Source: Bacteroides coprosuis DSM 18011 (GTDB taxonomy: Bacteria > Bacteroidota > Bacteroidia > Bacteroidales > Bacteroidaceae). From it: 64,000 nt of DNA. Below are positions 48,037 to 57,560 of this stretch, in pieces. The stretch's first letter is position 1. The number at the start of each line of letters is the position of its first letter. The stretch lies in assembly GCA_000212915.1 (NCBI GenBank), contig CM001167.1, positions 1,604,780 to 1,668,779 on the forward strand. The letters are read 5' to 3'. The notes under the pieces are model-generated. The model was not told the origin of the DNA. It worked only from the letters and a program-made list of their open reading frames with translations, and ran no database searches. The position numbers and the translations under genes were made by a program.

Positions 48037-48723
48037 ATGAATCTAGTCTTTAATATTCCGTGGGAAAGCTTTCTAAGCTTAACAATTGTCCACTTTTTTG
48101 CAGTAGTGTCTCCTGGACCTGCACTAATAGTCTTAATGAATATTAGTATGAATAAGGGGAGGCGTATTGGAAATTATTGTGCTTTGGGAGTTGGAGTTGG
48201 CATTGGCCTGCATCTACTCTATACATTTCTAGGCTTGGCACAGCTTATTGGGTCTACTGCATGGTTGAGTCGATCTGTTATATTAGTAGCTTTAGCCTAT
48301 TTTTCTTATATATGCTGGGGATTGCTGAATTCAAAAAAGGAGCAAGAACAAGTTCAGCTACAGATGCAAGCAACAACGAATAAGGATGCGTGGTCTGCTT
48401 TTACCCAAGGCTTTATTGCTTGTGCTATAAATCCCAATGCTATTGTTTTTTCAATAACTATGTTTGCACCAATAATAGATCCTAGTTGGTCTTTTTTCTC
48501 TTGTTTTGTGATGCTTATATGGTTAATATTTAATTGCTTCCTTGTATATGTAGGTTTTAACTTGGTATTTAGCAGTCCTAAGATATCTGCTTCTTATTTT
48601 AAGTATCGACATATTATAGATAGGCTTATTGCATTATTCTTCTTGTATCTTATTGTCTGCTTTGCAGCAAAATTATTTCCTCCTGAATGGACGGAATCAT
48701 TCTCTGGATTATTATATTTCTAA
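48037..48723 (+). CDS. LysE/RhtB-family exporter
   Basis: A 228-residue inner-membrane protein with about six helices. The N-terminal HFFAVVSPGPALIVLMNISMNKGRRIG is the family signature (PGP in helix 1, then the GR-G turn). GFIACAINPNAIVFSITMFAPI corresponds to the conserved N-P-x-A segment. The family exports amino acids such as homoserine or lysine and their derivatives; the substrate here is unknown. It is monocistronic, followed by a terminator. Confidence 0.88.
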   Translation: MNLVFNIPWESFLSLTIVHFFAVVSPGPALIVLMNISMNKGRRIGNYCALGVGVGIGLHLLYTFLGLAQLIGSTAWLSRSVILVALAYFSYICWGLLNSKKEQEQVQLQMQATTNKDAWSAFTQGFIACAINPNAIVFSITMFAPIIDPSWSFFSCFVMLIWLIFNCFLVYVGFNLVFSSPKISASYFKYRHIIDRLIALFFLYLIVCFAAKLFPPEWTESFSGLLYF

Positions 48724-48779
48724 ACAGCCATCATAGTATTTACAGCTATGATATAAAAAGTAATCATGGTTAATAACAG

Positions 48780-48811
48780 ATATCCCGACAATTTTGTCGG
48801 GATATTTTATT
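48780..48811 (+). terminator. Terminator after LysE-type gene
   Basis: ATATCCCGACA and TGTCGGGATAT form an 11-bp perfect stem with a 4-nt loop, followed by TTTATTTT. Confidence 0.88.
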
Positions 48812-48865
48812 TTCATTCGGTAAATAACACTAAGTCAATTCTTTTTTAGGGCAAAATATTATATA

Positions 48866-48873
48866 TATCTTTG
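48866..48873 (+). promoter_or_regulatory. -7 box of the ROK kinase gene
   Basis: TATCTTTG matches the -7 consensus, 37 bp before the start codon. A T-run (TTTTTT) occupies the -33 position. Confidence 0.55.
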
Positions 48874-48910
48874 GTTAAGAAACACACTTAATGATAATAT
48901 TACTAAGGTT

Positions 48911-49846
48911 ATGAGAAACGTTATAGGAATAGATCTTGGTGGAACTTCAATCAAGTATGCCCTAGTTACCGAATTGGGTAAAGTATTGTATGGCTCTGAA
49001 GTTCCCAGTAAAGCAAACGAATCTGCAGATAAAATTATAGAACAAATAAAACTTGCAATTCAAGATGTGCTCCACTTTTCTGAGCAGAAAGATATTAAAG
49101 TTTATGGTATAGGTATTGGCTCTCCAGGCATTATTGATACAGTTACAGGAACAGTCATTGATAAAGCTGAAAACTTAAAAGGTTGGGAGAATATTCCTTT
49201 ATCTCAGATATTAAAAAAAGAGTTTAATTGTCCTATTTATATGGATAATGACGCCAATGTGATGGGGCTTGCTGAGGCTGAATATGGTGCTGCTAAAAAC
49301 TGTACTGATGTAGTTTTCTTAACTATAGGCACGGGTATTGGTGGTGCGTTGATCATAAATGGTAGTTTATATGGTGGTTATCGCAACCGAGGAGGGGAAT
49401 TAGGTCATTTCCCTTTAATTGCTAATGGCGAGGCTTGTAACTGTGGTTCTGTAGGATGTTTTGAACAATATGCCTCTACTACGGCTCTTATCAGAAGATA
49501 TAAGAGAAGATTAACAAAAGCAAATAAGCCCATTCCTGAGCATGTTGATGGCAAGATGATTGTTGAGAAGTTTAAGGAAAATGAGTCAGAAGCTGTAGAA
49601 TCACTAACTGAGCATTGTGATTTTATTGGTCATGCGATTGCTGGATTCATCAGTATTTTCAGTCCTCAAAAAGTAATTATAGGAGGTGGAATAATCGATT
49701 CGGGTGAGTTTTATATTGAAATGATCAATGCCGCTGCACGAAAATACAGTATGAGTGGCAGCAGTTTTGGTACAAAAATAGAGAAAGCAACATTAGGTAA
49801 TCAAGCAGGGTGTTTAGGTGCTGCTAGCTTAGTATTTACTGCCTAG
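48911..49846 (+). CDS. ROK-family sugar kinase (glucokinase-like)
   Basis: A 311-residue kinase. The phosphate-1 loop GIDLGGTSIKYAL is at the N-terminus. Catalytic Asp is in YMDNDANVMGLAEAEYGA. The phosphate-2 region is TIGTGIGGALI. The ROK zinc motif is CNCGSVGCFEQYAS, and the ExGH element is GELGHFPL. It most likely phosphorylates glucose at O6, which would suit glucose released by the sus enzymes. N-acetylmannosamine or another hexose cannot be excluded. It is convergent with a GH20 gene and shares a bidirectional terminator with it. Confidence 0.88.
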   Translation: MRNVIGIDLGGTSIKYALVTELGKVLYGSEVPSKANESADKIIEQIKLAIQDVLHFSEQKDIKVYGIGIGSPGIIDTVTGTVIDKAENLKGWENIPLSQILKKEFNCPIYMDNDANVMGLAEAEYGAAKNCTDVVFLTIGTGIGGALIINGSLYGGYRNRGGELGHFPLIANGEACNCGSVGCFEQYASTTALIRRYKRRLTKANKPIPEHVDGKMIVEKFKENESEAVESLTEHCDFIGHAIAGFISIFSPQKVIIGGGIIDSGEFYIEMINAAARKYSMSGSSFGTKIEKATLGNQAGCLGAASLVFTA

Positions 49847-49865
49847 ATAGTGTTTATAGAAATAC

Positions 49866-49903
49866 AAAAGAGGGGTTGTTCTTATAAAAACAACCCCTCT
49901 TTT
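49866..49903. terminator. Bidirectional terminator between ROK kinase and GH20 genes
   Basis: AAAAGAGGGGTTGTT and AACAACCCCTCTTTT form a 15-bp perfect stem with A and T runs on both sides, so it suits both convergent genes. Confidence 0.92.
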
Positions 49904-49908
49904 AGGTC

Positions 49909-52398
49909 TTATTTTTTGCTGCTGAATGCATGAAGTGTCGAAGTAACACTTTCTTTATTGAGGAAGAACACTTTTGCTTTTACTGTTTGGGCTAAGCACT
50001 TGATGGGCTCTGTCCATTGTTCAGACTTGGCATTGGGTTCTGTTCCGTCTGTGGTATATCTTATGATAGCTCCTGTTAGTGGAGAGTTTAGATATAGCAT
50101 ATTGTCTTTCAGTAGAATTCCTGCATGTGGTATTCTGTAATTTGCTTTTATACTATTGAGATAAGGAAACTCTTTGGTACTTATTCTTTTGTAGAAAGAT
50201 GATAAATCCTCATAATATGCTGCTCTTTCTGCTTCTCCTTTTAAATATTCCCATTGAGGATGTGCATTCCAACCTCTTTCTACCAATCCCAAAATTTTAG
50301 GGAACACATAATACTCTACCCATTCTTGGCTGCGGATGGTTTCAGAAAAGAGTTGAGCTTGAATACCTAAAATATTCTCTTGAGCTTCTTTCTGTAATTT
50401 TACTTTTCCTTCATCAGCGAAATCTACTTGTACACTATCTCCATTTAGTTTTGTTCTGGCAGATTTATAGATGGAGAAAGGGAGCATAGAAAATGCTTTT
50501 GTTTCATCTACATATCCCGCCCAGGATAACCCTCTTTCTTCTGGATGTGGAGAATAGGCTAAGTCTAAGTAGAAGTTGTTTACATTACAAAGCACCACTT
50601 TGTATCCGTTGTTGGCAATAGAATAGGGGATGATGTCGCTATGATATTCAGGAACGGTATTCCAACAATAAACAGCATCAACTACTTGAGTTAACTCTTT
50701 ATCTATTTCTTTCGGGTTGTGAAGTGCTACCTCTTGCCAACCATCAAATTTTAGTCCTTTTTGAGCTAAAAGAGTAATCGCTTTTTGGAAGAAATACTCT
50801 GATAACTGTTTTGTATCTTTTAAATTCTCTTTTTGCATTAGTGTTTGTGCCAAGGGCGAACCTAGCCAAGCACCTTTAGGTACTTCATCTCCTCCAATGT
50901 GAATGGAAGGAAGTGTTAGTCCTGCTTCTTGATACATTATTGCGATCTCAGAAAACACCTTATCTATAAATGTATAGGTAGAAGGTAAGGCTACATTCAT
51001 TACATTATCTGTATAAGCTTGTGCCGATCTGTATTCCGACTTATCTTCAAAGTCGCAAAGTAGATATTCTTTAGCTTTGGCTGGGTCGGTATCTATATAC
51101 TTGTTATATCTTGCATTCATGGCAACAATAGCTGCTCTAGAGTGCCCAGGACAATCTACTTCGGGAATAACACGGATGTGTCTAGCAGTGGCATATTGAA
51201 GTAAATCAATGAATTCTGCTTTGGTGTAATATCCGTTGCCCGTAGTTGCACCATTGGCATCAAATGCACCGTCGTAACTAGGATATAAGTTATTACTTTC
51301 ATCTAGGGTATGACCTCTACGTGCACTGACACTCGTCAACTCTTCTAACCCAGGTATTTCTATTCTCCAACCCTCATCATCTGTAAGGTGTAGATGAAGA
51401 ACATTTATCTTGTATGAAGCTAAAATATCAATTAGTTTTTTGACATTGTCGATAGTGGTAAAGTTTCTAGCTACATCTAGCATTTGTCCTCTATATACTA
51501 AGTCGGGATAGTCTTCGATACTAACACATTCTAATCTATAAGGAGCTGTTTGCCCTTTGAAGAGAGCCAATAATGTTTGGCAACCGTTAAACACACCATG
51601 AGCATTGATTCCTGATATTTCGATACCCTCTGAGCTCACTTCAAGTTTGTACTGTTCTCTATTTTTATGAATAGGAGCATTGAGATGAGTTAGCTTGATG
51701 GTAGTTGATGAAGAATCAACGACTTGAATACCATATATCGTACTTAGTTTTTCTTGAAGAAGTTTTGCTTCGTTCTTAAAAGTATCTTCGTAAACAAGAG
51801 CTATTTCATGGGTTATGTTTACTTGTCCCTCTTGCTTTATTGCCTTTTTTACAGACGGAAGGATATCATAATTATTGAGTTTACTCTTTTTGTCAATGCG
51901 TTCGTTGTGGGTATAAATTCTATTGTAGTCTATATGCTCGTAGTTGGTGCTGTGTTGTGTGCATTCTATTTTATAAGGAACATGTAAGGGAGATTGGTCC
52001 TCTTTGTTTTTTGTCCAATAGAATCCCTCTGGCTGATGGGATACGTTGGGTACGCCAGATGAAGTATAGTAGGTTATCTGAATTGAATCTCCTGGGGCAA
52101 GAGCTGTGTAATCTTCTGTGGGGACAATCTTAAAAAAGTTTGCATTAATTTCTTCCACTCGGAGTTGTGCTCCCTTATCTTGATTCATTCTTCGTGGGAA
52201 CTGGGTAAAGTAGATCGCCCAATTTCTATCCAGAGAGTGGCTAGATTCATTTTTGACAGTGATACTATTCTCATAGAATTTCTCTTTGGTTGTATTATTA
52301 AATTGCCAAGTGAGTGAAACGGGGCAACTCGTATCTTTGGTGGAGCAAGAACTAAGCATAATTAAGAAAAATAATAAGTTCGTAAATTTTACTTTCAT
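49909..52398 (-). CDS. GH20 beta-N-acetylhexosaminidase lipoprotein
   Basis: An 829-residue lipoprotein (lipobox LSSC, Cys18). A carbohydrate-binding/Ig-type N-terminal domain (about 25-150) is followed by the GH20b domain (about 195-295), then the GH20 barrel. The barrel has LHLHLTDDEGWRIEI and PEVDCPGHSRA, with the catalytic pair Asp504-Glu505 in HIGGDEVPKGAW. The C-terminus resembles a chitobiase/Fn3-like domain (IRYTTDGTEPNAKS). It removes terminal GlcNAc or GalNAc from glycans, probably host-type or peptidoglycan-related. It is a single gene with a shared terminator. Anchoring side (surface or periplasm) is not certain. Confidence 0.93.
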   Translation of the reverse strand: MKVKFTNLLFFLIMLSSCSTKDTSCPVSLTWQFNNTTKEKFYENSITVKNESSHSLDRNWAIYFTQFPRRMNQDKGAQLRVEEINANFFKIVPTEDYTALAPGDSIQITYYTSSGVPNVSHQPEGFYWTKNKEDQSPLHVPYKIECTQHSTNYEHIDYNRIYTHNERIDKKSKLNNYDILPSVKKAIKQEGQVNITHEIALVYEDTFKNEAKLLQEKLSTIYGIQVVDSSSTTIKLTHLNAPIHKNREQYKLEVSSEGIEISGINAHGVFNGCQTLLALFKGQTAPYRLECVSIEDYPDLVYRGQMLDVARNFTTIDNVKKLIDILASYKINVLHLHLTDDEGWRIEIPGLEELTSVSARRGHTLDESNNLYPSYDGAFDANGATTGNGYYTKAEFIDLLQYATARHIRVIPEVDCPGHSRAAIVAMNARYNKYIDTDPAKAKEYLLCDFEDKSEYRSAQAYTDNVMNVALPSTYTFIDKVFSEIAIMYQEAGLTLPSIHIGGDEVPKGAWLGSPLAQTLMQKENLKDTKQLSEYFFQKAITLLAQKGLKFDGWQEVALHNPKEIDKELTQVVDAVYCWNTVPEYHSDIIPYSIANNGYKVVLCNVNNFYLDLAYSPHPEERGLSWAGYVDETKAFSMLPFSIYKSARTKLNGDSVQVDFADEGKVKLQKEAQENILGIQAQLFSETIRSQEWVEYYVFPKILGLVERGWNAHPQWEYLKGEAERAAYYEDLSSFYKRISTKEFPYLNSIKANYRIPHAGILLKDNMLYLNSPLTGAIIRYTTDGTEPNAKSEQWTEPIKCLAQTVKAKVFFLNKESVTSTLHAFSSKK

Positions 52399-52609
52399 AT
52401 AGATTCTCGTGTTTTAAATGTAGTTAGTTATTAGATAAAGTATGAATTAGTAATTAATTAAAAAGTACTCGTATTCACTATAAAGAAAGTGGTTTATTAA
52501 TAATATATAACAATTTGCGTTCTTTTATTTCTTAGGGATGTGCGATGGATGTCATAATCTTTTGTTGGTCTGCTTTTTATTTACGATTTTTACTAATAAA
52601 ATTATTATC

Positions 52610-52981
52610 ATGCTTAAAGAAGGATTAGATTACTCAACCGAAAGAATTGTAGAAAAAAGTAACTTAGCTGTAACTATGGGAAGTGGTGACTTACAAGTAT
52701 TGGCAACACCTGCTCTAGTTGCAGCGATGGAAAATGCAGCAATGTTGGCTGTGGCAGATGCCTTGGATCCAACCGATACAACAGTTGGTGGACATATTGA
52801 TATGAAACATTTACGCCCTACACCCCTAGGTGAAAAATTCACAGCTTATGCAAAAGTGGTACGTGTGGAGGGCAAGAAAATAGAATATTCTCTTATTGCC
52901 GAAGATGGCAAAGGCGTGATAGGTGAAGGAACTCACACTCGCTTTGTTGTGAATAGAGAGAAGTTTATGAGTAGATTATAA
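52610..52981 (+). CDS. Hotdog-fold thioesterase (fluoroacetyl-CoA thioesterase-like)
   Basis: A 123-residue protein from ATG 52610 (MLKEGLDYSTERIV); upstream codons to 52538 are hydrophobic and not conserved-looking. TPALVAAMENAAMLAV holds the acidic residue on the hotdog helix, and TTVGGHIDMKHLRPTPLGEKFTA matches the G-x-H...H-L-x-P-x-P-x-G motif of FlK-like thioesterases. It hydrolyses a small acyl-CoA that cannot be specified. It is monocistronic, ended by a terminator at 53009-53051. Confidence 0.85.
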   Translation: MLKEGLDYSTERIVEKSNLAVTMGSGDLQVLATPALVAAMENAAMLAVADALDPTDTTVGGHIDMKHLRPTPLGEKFTAYAKVVRVEGKKIEYSLIAEDGKGVIGEGTHTRFVVNREKFMSRL

Positions 52982-53008
52982 ATGTAAAGGCTACATGCTT
53001 GACACCGA

Positions 53009-53051
53009 ATAGAAAGAGAGATTGTTTTCATGGAAAGCAATCTCTCTTTTT
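53009..53051 (+). terminator. Terminator after the thioesterase gene
   Basis: AAAGAGAGATTG pairs with CAATCTCTCTTT, with additional TTTTC/GAAA pairing inside, then a long T-run. Confidence 0.85.
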
Positions 53052-53096
53052 TTATATGTAAAGATAAATGCGATTGTATAAAAATACAATCTAAAA

Positions 53097-53176
53097 AGTG
53101 TCGGTGTTTAAAGGAGCTCATATCAGGGTTAAAATTGCATCATGACACCGACATGTTATGATCATGTCGGTGTCAT
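53097..53176 (-). repeat. Dispersed palindromic intergenic repeat, copy 3
   Basis: In reverse complement it reads ATGACACCGACATGATC, then ATGTCGGTGTCATGATG, AACCCTGAT, and ends with ACACCGACAC. This parallels copies at 17253 and 33087 in the opposite orientation. The palindrome itself is 53142-53176. A fragment, GACACCGAATAG, is also present at about 53000. Confidence 0.6.
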
Positions 53177-53219
53177 GATAAAACAAATACTTTGATTACA
53201 GAAAAGATGTATTTATATA

Positions 53220-54247
53220 CCCGTTGGCGGAATTAAATTAGTGCATATTTAATTTGTCCAATGGGTTTGTTATTAATCTTGTTTATATATTGAAGGATTG
53301 TAAGTGCACTAATTTTCCCCGTAATTCTGGTAAACAATCCTTCTGTTTGTTTTGCGTAATTTCTGATTATCATAAATTGATCGCATAATTGTGCAAAAAG
53401 CGTTTCAACCCTTTTCCTTGCTTTAGCAAATGGACTAAATACAGGTTTCCAATCTTTTTGATTCGACCGATATGGAACTTCCAACTTGATATTAGCTTTT
53501 TCAAATAAATCAAGTTGTATGGCTGCTCCAATATATCCACGATCACCGATGATGGTGCAATTCTGAAAGTTACACTTTACGTCTTTCAAATAATGAATGT
53601 CGTGAACACTCGCCTTTGTCAGGTCAAAAGAGTGTATGACACCGCTCAACCCACAGAGAGAATGTAATTTATATCCGTAATAATGTTTACCCTGTGAAGC
53701 ACAATAGCCATAATTGGGAGCTTTATCATAATTATTCTTTCCCATTTTACAACGTTTTGACCTTATGGGACGACAGACTTCAATTGGCATAGAATCAATA
53801 CAGAAAATAGCTTCTCCACCATCAACTTTTGATGCAATTCTTTCACGCACCTGATTACATAAGCCGATAGTGAGCTTCCTGCGATCATTATATTGACGAC
53901 GGGATATGAGAGAAGAAAAATCATCTTTGTATTCATTTAATTTAGAAAACAAAAAGCTTTCACTATCTATACCTATTGATTCGGCAGCAAGGCTTAAACT
54001 GATCACTTCTAAGTCAGAGAACTTCGGGACGACTCCTCTGCGAGGTATATTCCCTTTTTCGTTTACTAAATCAGCAGAAAACATCTTGCATTCTTGCATA
54101 TATCAAGAAATTTAGCGAATATTGCATATAAGTTGTGCATAATTGAGCTGTATATTAATAGTTTGATCACCATTAAAATACTAATAATCAATGATATGCA
54201 CAACTTATTTCCTGACATTTTTTAGTGAATTAATTCCGCCAACGGGT
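53220..54247 (-). mobile_element. IS982-family insertion sequence, 1028 bp
   Basis: The ends are perfect 18-bp inverted repeats ACCCGTTGGCGGAATTAA (53220-53237 and, reversed, 54230-54247). The flanking ATTTATAT at 53212-53219 and 54248-54255 is an 8-bp target duplication. The ACCC ends, size and transposase all fit IS982. It looks intact and so is possibly active. Confidence 0.93.
53233..54099 (-). CDS. IS982-family transposase
   Basis: A 288-residue uninterrupted DDE transposase. An N-terminal helical region (VVPKFSDLEVISLSLAAESIGID) precedes the catalytic core with FCIDSMPIEVC (Asp), IIGDRGYIGA (Asp) and KARKRVETLFAQL (Glu). The YYGYKLHSLCGLSGVIHSF segment is characteristic. It fills almost the whole element, and its stop lies inside the left inverted repeat region. 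It would catalyse excision and insertion of the element. Confidence 0.93.
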   Translation of the reverse strand: MQECKMFSADLVNEKGNIPRRGVVPKFSDLEVISLSLAAESIGIDSESFLFSKLNEYKDDFSSLISRRQYNDRRKLTIGLCNQVRERIASKVDGGEAIFCIDSMPIEVCRPIRSKRCKMGKNNYDKAPNYGYCASQGKHYYGYKLHSLCGLSGVIHSFDLTKASVHDIHYLKDVKCNFQNCTIIGDRGYIGAAIQLDLFEKANIKLEVPYRSNQKDWKPVFSPFAKARKRVETLFAQLCDQFMIIRNYAKQTEGLFTRITGKISALTILQYINKINNKPIGQIKYALI

Positions 54248-54294
54248 ATTTATATATTTTTTGTTAGAATAAATACTCCGCATAGAGCAATCAT

Positions 54295-54333
54295 AAAAAA
54301 TGCCCATCTAAATGAGTTAGACAGGCATTTTTT
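54295..54333 (-). terminator. Terminator of the 733-residue unknown gene
   Basis: AAAAATGCC and GGCATTTTT with further CATCTAA/TTAGACA pairing. On the minus strand it is followed by T-rich sequence, 24 nt after the stop at 54357. Confidence 0.8.
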
Positions 54334-54356
54334 ATTTAAAAGTTTTAAAATGGAAC

Positions 54357-56558
54357 TTATTTGTTTTGATCTCTGTCAAGAGAGAATCTTCTTTTTTTGA
54401 CTTCTTTACTCATCTTTTTATCTTGAACCCAAGGGTCTTTGCGATAGATAAGCAAGTCATAGGGTCTGTTGCTAAATGCAAAGTTACCTAAGCCTATCCA
54501 ATATTGGGCTTGGTGCATATACTTATGTAGGTTGCAATAATCATTCAGTTTGGTAGATAGCTCCACAATACTTTCTGATGGTGCTACAAAATAGCTTAGT
54601 CCTAACTTTTCAGTACTGATGTAAGCAGAAGTATAAGATATTTCCTTGTCTTTTTTGACTTCTTCTTTTAAATCACGCATTCTACTCACTATCCTATCAA
54701 CTGACATCGGGCGAATATCAAATAGATGAAATAGGATATCTATTTTATCGGGATCTTGACTCCGTTTAATTTGCTTACATATTCTTTCAAACCAAGGGTT
54801 ATGCCAGCGATTTTTGATAGGGTCTTTGCTTTCATCAATCCATTTATCTACTCCAAATTTAAAAGGGTAGTAGTTTTGATCAATGTACTGAGCATAGATA
54901 TTATCAATAAACACCTCATTGGTATCGGGTATCGTTTGTAGCTTATGGCAGAGGTGATAACCCAAGTAAGCCATCTCTTCTGTAGCTATAAAATAATTGG
55001 TGAGCTTACTTCTTTGTCGTAAGTAGTACAGCAGCAAGAAAGGATTCTTCATATAATGAAGTAAGATTTCCAACTCAAATATAGTGGTAAATACAGGGAA
55101 AGGATCATCCTCCTTCTTTCTTAAAAACAGATGAGCTTGGTGAGTGATGGTAGGGTAGTTTTTGGTTGTTACCCCCATTAAAAACACCTCATCTATGGGT
55201 TGCGATAATATGATAGGGTTACCTTCTTGATCGAATAATTCGGAATTACAATTGAGTAAAGATTTTCTATGATTCAACCCCGTATTATAAATTTCTTGTA
55301 TAGCTCTTTTGAATTCCAATAAAACCTCACGGTTATTATCGTACCTCGAAATCTCAGTTATCCTATCTGAACGTACCTGCACACATAGTGCTTTATTATT
55401 AATGACGCATAGAATATCTATCTTTTGGGTATTCCCATCTTCACATTTTACCGTTACATTTCTTAGCATCTGTTCGGGATAATAGATATTACTTAAGAGG
55501 TGACAAGTGAGATTGTTCCCAAATTCAGCAGTATGATCCATTATTGTGCTACGATAGGCCTTATCTTCAACCATCCATTCGGTAGGAGCTTCGTATAAAA
55601 TAGCATAGAGCATAAAGCTCAAAGGAATAAAATACCGCTTTCCATTGGGTTCCAGAAGTAGGATAGGTCGTGTCCTGAAATAATTAAAATCTCCTACACT
55701 ATTAAATTGAGTGTTGTACTCAGCCACTTGGTCGGTAGTGAATTTCTGCAAGAAGGCTTCCACAAAATCTTCTTGTCCAAAGTCATCTCTATGGAGAACG
55801 AATAGATTGAGGATATTTTTATAAAAAGCTTCCCAATTCTTTTCACTCATTTGAGAGATGTCAGTTTGTTTGGTTTCAGAGTCTATTTCATTAAATAGAT
55901 CTAGATAAGGGTAAAAGTCATATTGCCAAGCATCAGGTCCCACGTTGAAGTCTTCCGTTCTATTGCGTTTCCCTTTCATCATAAATGAATAGAAATGCTT
56001 GAAATTCTTGTGCAGTTTATCCTGAATACGGTTAATGATTTTTATGGCTTGAGTAATGGTAAATCCACAGTTATGTGCTAGCCAATCCTCGTCATTTTCA
56101 TACTTTGCTTTTAGTAGAGTATCATAAGGATATAACCTAGTGCCATTACCCGAATAAATAATAGGCTCAACAATGGAACCTTCTTTTACAAAGAAGTTCA
56201 GTTGCTTTACTTCGGCCTCTCTACTTGCAGAACCCTTTTGAAGAGATTGTTTGATGGTTTCTTGATTGTCACGGATAAGAGATTGCTCCAACTCCTTCAT
56301 GAGTTCAATACTCGCTTTTTTGAGACGTAGCAAGTAGGAAGGGTGAGTAGGATATGAAAAGTCAATCGGTTTGTGTAGTAAAAAACCAACGAGAAGTGAT
56401 ACTTCTTGAATCCCTAAATGGTCTTTATAATTCACATCGTGTAGATGTTCTATGTCATAATGAAACTCCTCTAAGATAAGCATGCAAAGGGCATAGATAT
56501 AACCTTTAGATCGGACAAGGTTATTCAAATCGTCTAAGATAGATTCAGTTTTTCTCAT
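54357..56558 (-). CDS. Large unknown cytoplasmic protein with a possible nuclease-like core
   Basis: 733 residues, no signal peptide or membrane helix. I do not recognise the family. A central segment resembles a restriction-endonuclease-like (PD-(D/E)xK) fold: Glu345 in TAEFGNNLTCHLL, a strand RNVTVKC, then KIDILCVINNKALCVQVRS with Asp381 and Gln394-Val-Arg396 in the D...(E/Q)xK positions. The usual Lys is Arg. If real, the site is atypical and could be weak or inactive. The N-terminal 120 residues and the C-terminal half are helical. It is a single gene with its own terminator, beside two insertion sequences. A defence role is possible but unproven. Confidence 0.5.
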   Translation of the reverse strand: MRKTESILDDLNNLVRSKGYIYALCMLILEEFHYDIEHLHDVNYKDHLGIQEVSLLVGFLLHKPIDFSYPTHPSYLLRLKKASIELMKELEQSLIRDNQETIKQSLQKGSASREAEVKQLNFFVKEGSIVEPIIYSGNGTRLYPYDTLLKAKYENDEDWLAHNCGFTITQAIKIINRIQDKLHKNFKHFYSFMMKGKRNRTEDFNVGPDAWQYDFYPYLDLFNEIDSETKQTDISQMSEKNWEAFYKNILNLFVLHRDDFGQEDFVEAFLQKFTTDQVAEYNTQFNSVGDFNYFRTRPILLLEPNGKRYFIPLSFMLYAILYEAPTEWMVEDKAYRSTIMDHTAEFGNNLTCHLLSNIYYPEQMLRNVTVKCEDGNTQKIDILCVINNKALCVQVRSDRITEISRYDNNREVLLEFKRAIQEIYNTGLNHRKSLLNCNSELFDQEGNPIILSQPIDEVFLMGVTTKNYPTITHQAHLFLRKKEDDPFPVFTTIFELEILLHYMKNPFLLLYYLRQRSKLTNYFIATEEMAYLGYHLCHKLQTIPDTNEVFIDNIYAQYIDQNYYPFKFGVDKWIDESKDPIKNRWHNPWFERICKQIKRSQDPDKIDILFHLFDIRPMSVDRIVSRMRDLKEEVKKDKEISYTSAYISTEKLGLSYFVAPSESIVELSTKLNDYCNLHKYMHQAQYWIGLGNFAFSNRPYDLLIYRKDPWVQDKKMSKEVKKRRFSLDRDQNK

Positions 56559-57121
56559 TTTTTCAAGTTTAAGGTATGTGCCTTGATATGGTTTGTGTTA
56601 ATCTAGTCTCACTTTATCTAAGGTAACAAATTAAAAATGAAAAAGATACAATAGAACATGCTTTTGTTTATTTTTTCTGCATTTTTTGGCTGATATAGGG
56701 TAGCCTATAATTTTAAAAGAAATTAACGAAGCAAAATATCTTTAAGTTTGTTTTGTAATAAAAGGATGAATAATCAAGATTACTATTTATGAAGAAGTCT
56801 GAAGTTGAAGAAACCTGGGTGCAAGTGGATGCCTATTGTATTCCAAGTAGTGAAGTAGAAGTTTATAAAGCTTAACGGGAGGAATTAGCAGAAAAAGCAC
56901 TTCGTTTTTTTGAGACGTTTTGCCACCACACCTCAAGAGACTGGGCAGGGAGTCAAGATGGTGAAGCTGTTGTAGGGTTAAATAAACAGAATGAAATTAT
57001 AGCCTTGATTCATTTAGACCCTGATGGAGTAGAATTTATGAATCAGTATCCTGATGGATCACCTGCAAAAGCAGGGGGGGGGAACATCAAAAAGATTATC
57101 TTTGTAGAAAAAACAAAAGCT

Positions 57122-57508
57122 ATGCAAGATTCTCAAATGTTACTCGAAGTAGTTCGCTTAATTTTACCAGAAGAGTTCCTTACTTATTTCAAGATTACCA
57201 AAGTGACTAAAGTAAAAGATGTTATTACCATTTTTATGGATGAGTTTGACTCTTTACCAGCTGATCGTAAAGGTCATAAAGTAGAATCTAAAGGCTTTCT
57301 AGACCCCATAACTATCCAAGACTTTCCCGTTCGTTTTAAGAAGGTTACTCTCAAAGTACGTCGTCGTAAGTGGTATGATTCTACAACGAAAGAATACTTG
57401 ACTAACAAATATGACTTACTAGCAAAAGGAACGCATTACTCGAAGGAGTTTGCGGCTTTTTTAAAAGAATTACCTAGAGACATACCCCGTATCGGCCCGC
57501 TCTCTTGA
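57122..57508 (+). CDS. ISAon1-type transposase N-region protein (orfA)
   Basis: About 128 residues from the ATG at 57122 (MQDSQMLLEVVRLILPEEF) to TGA at 57506-57508; the open frame upstream belongs to the disrupted host gene and the element's end. It is basic in the second half (KKVTLKVRRRKWYD), as expected for the DNA-binding/zinc-ribbon-like N-terminal part of ISL3-type transposases. It ends just before the frame of the catalytic part begins, and the two overlap for about 40 nt, which suggests translational frameshifting or coupling. Confidence 0.75.
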   Translation: MQDSQMLLEVVRLILPEEFLTYFKITKVTKVKDVITIFMDEFDSLPADRKGHKVESKGFLDPITIQDFPVRFKKVTLKVRRRKWYDSTTKEYLTNKYDLLAKGTHYSKEFAAFLKELPRDIPRIGPLS

Positions 57509-57560
57509 GCCTATTTGCCATATTAATGGAGATTCTTTAGAGCGACATTATAAAGAGCAC

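Noticed and set aside
51754-51987. 77-codon hydrophobic plus-strand ORF inside the GH20 gene
   Set aside because: Antisense shadow of a well-supported gene, with no promoter or ribosome-binding site.
52538-52609. N-terminal extension of the thioesterase
   Set aside because: The hydrophobic, Cys-rich extension does not fit the hotdog family. ATG 52610 gives the usual start.
19998-56875. Stop-codon reassignment of TAA, because two genes carry internal TAA
   Set aside because: Most intact genes in the window end in TAA at natural positions. The two internal TAA codons are in a mobile element and an interrupted gene, so pseudogenes explain them.
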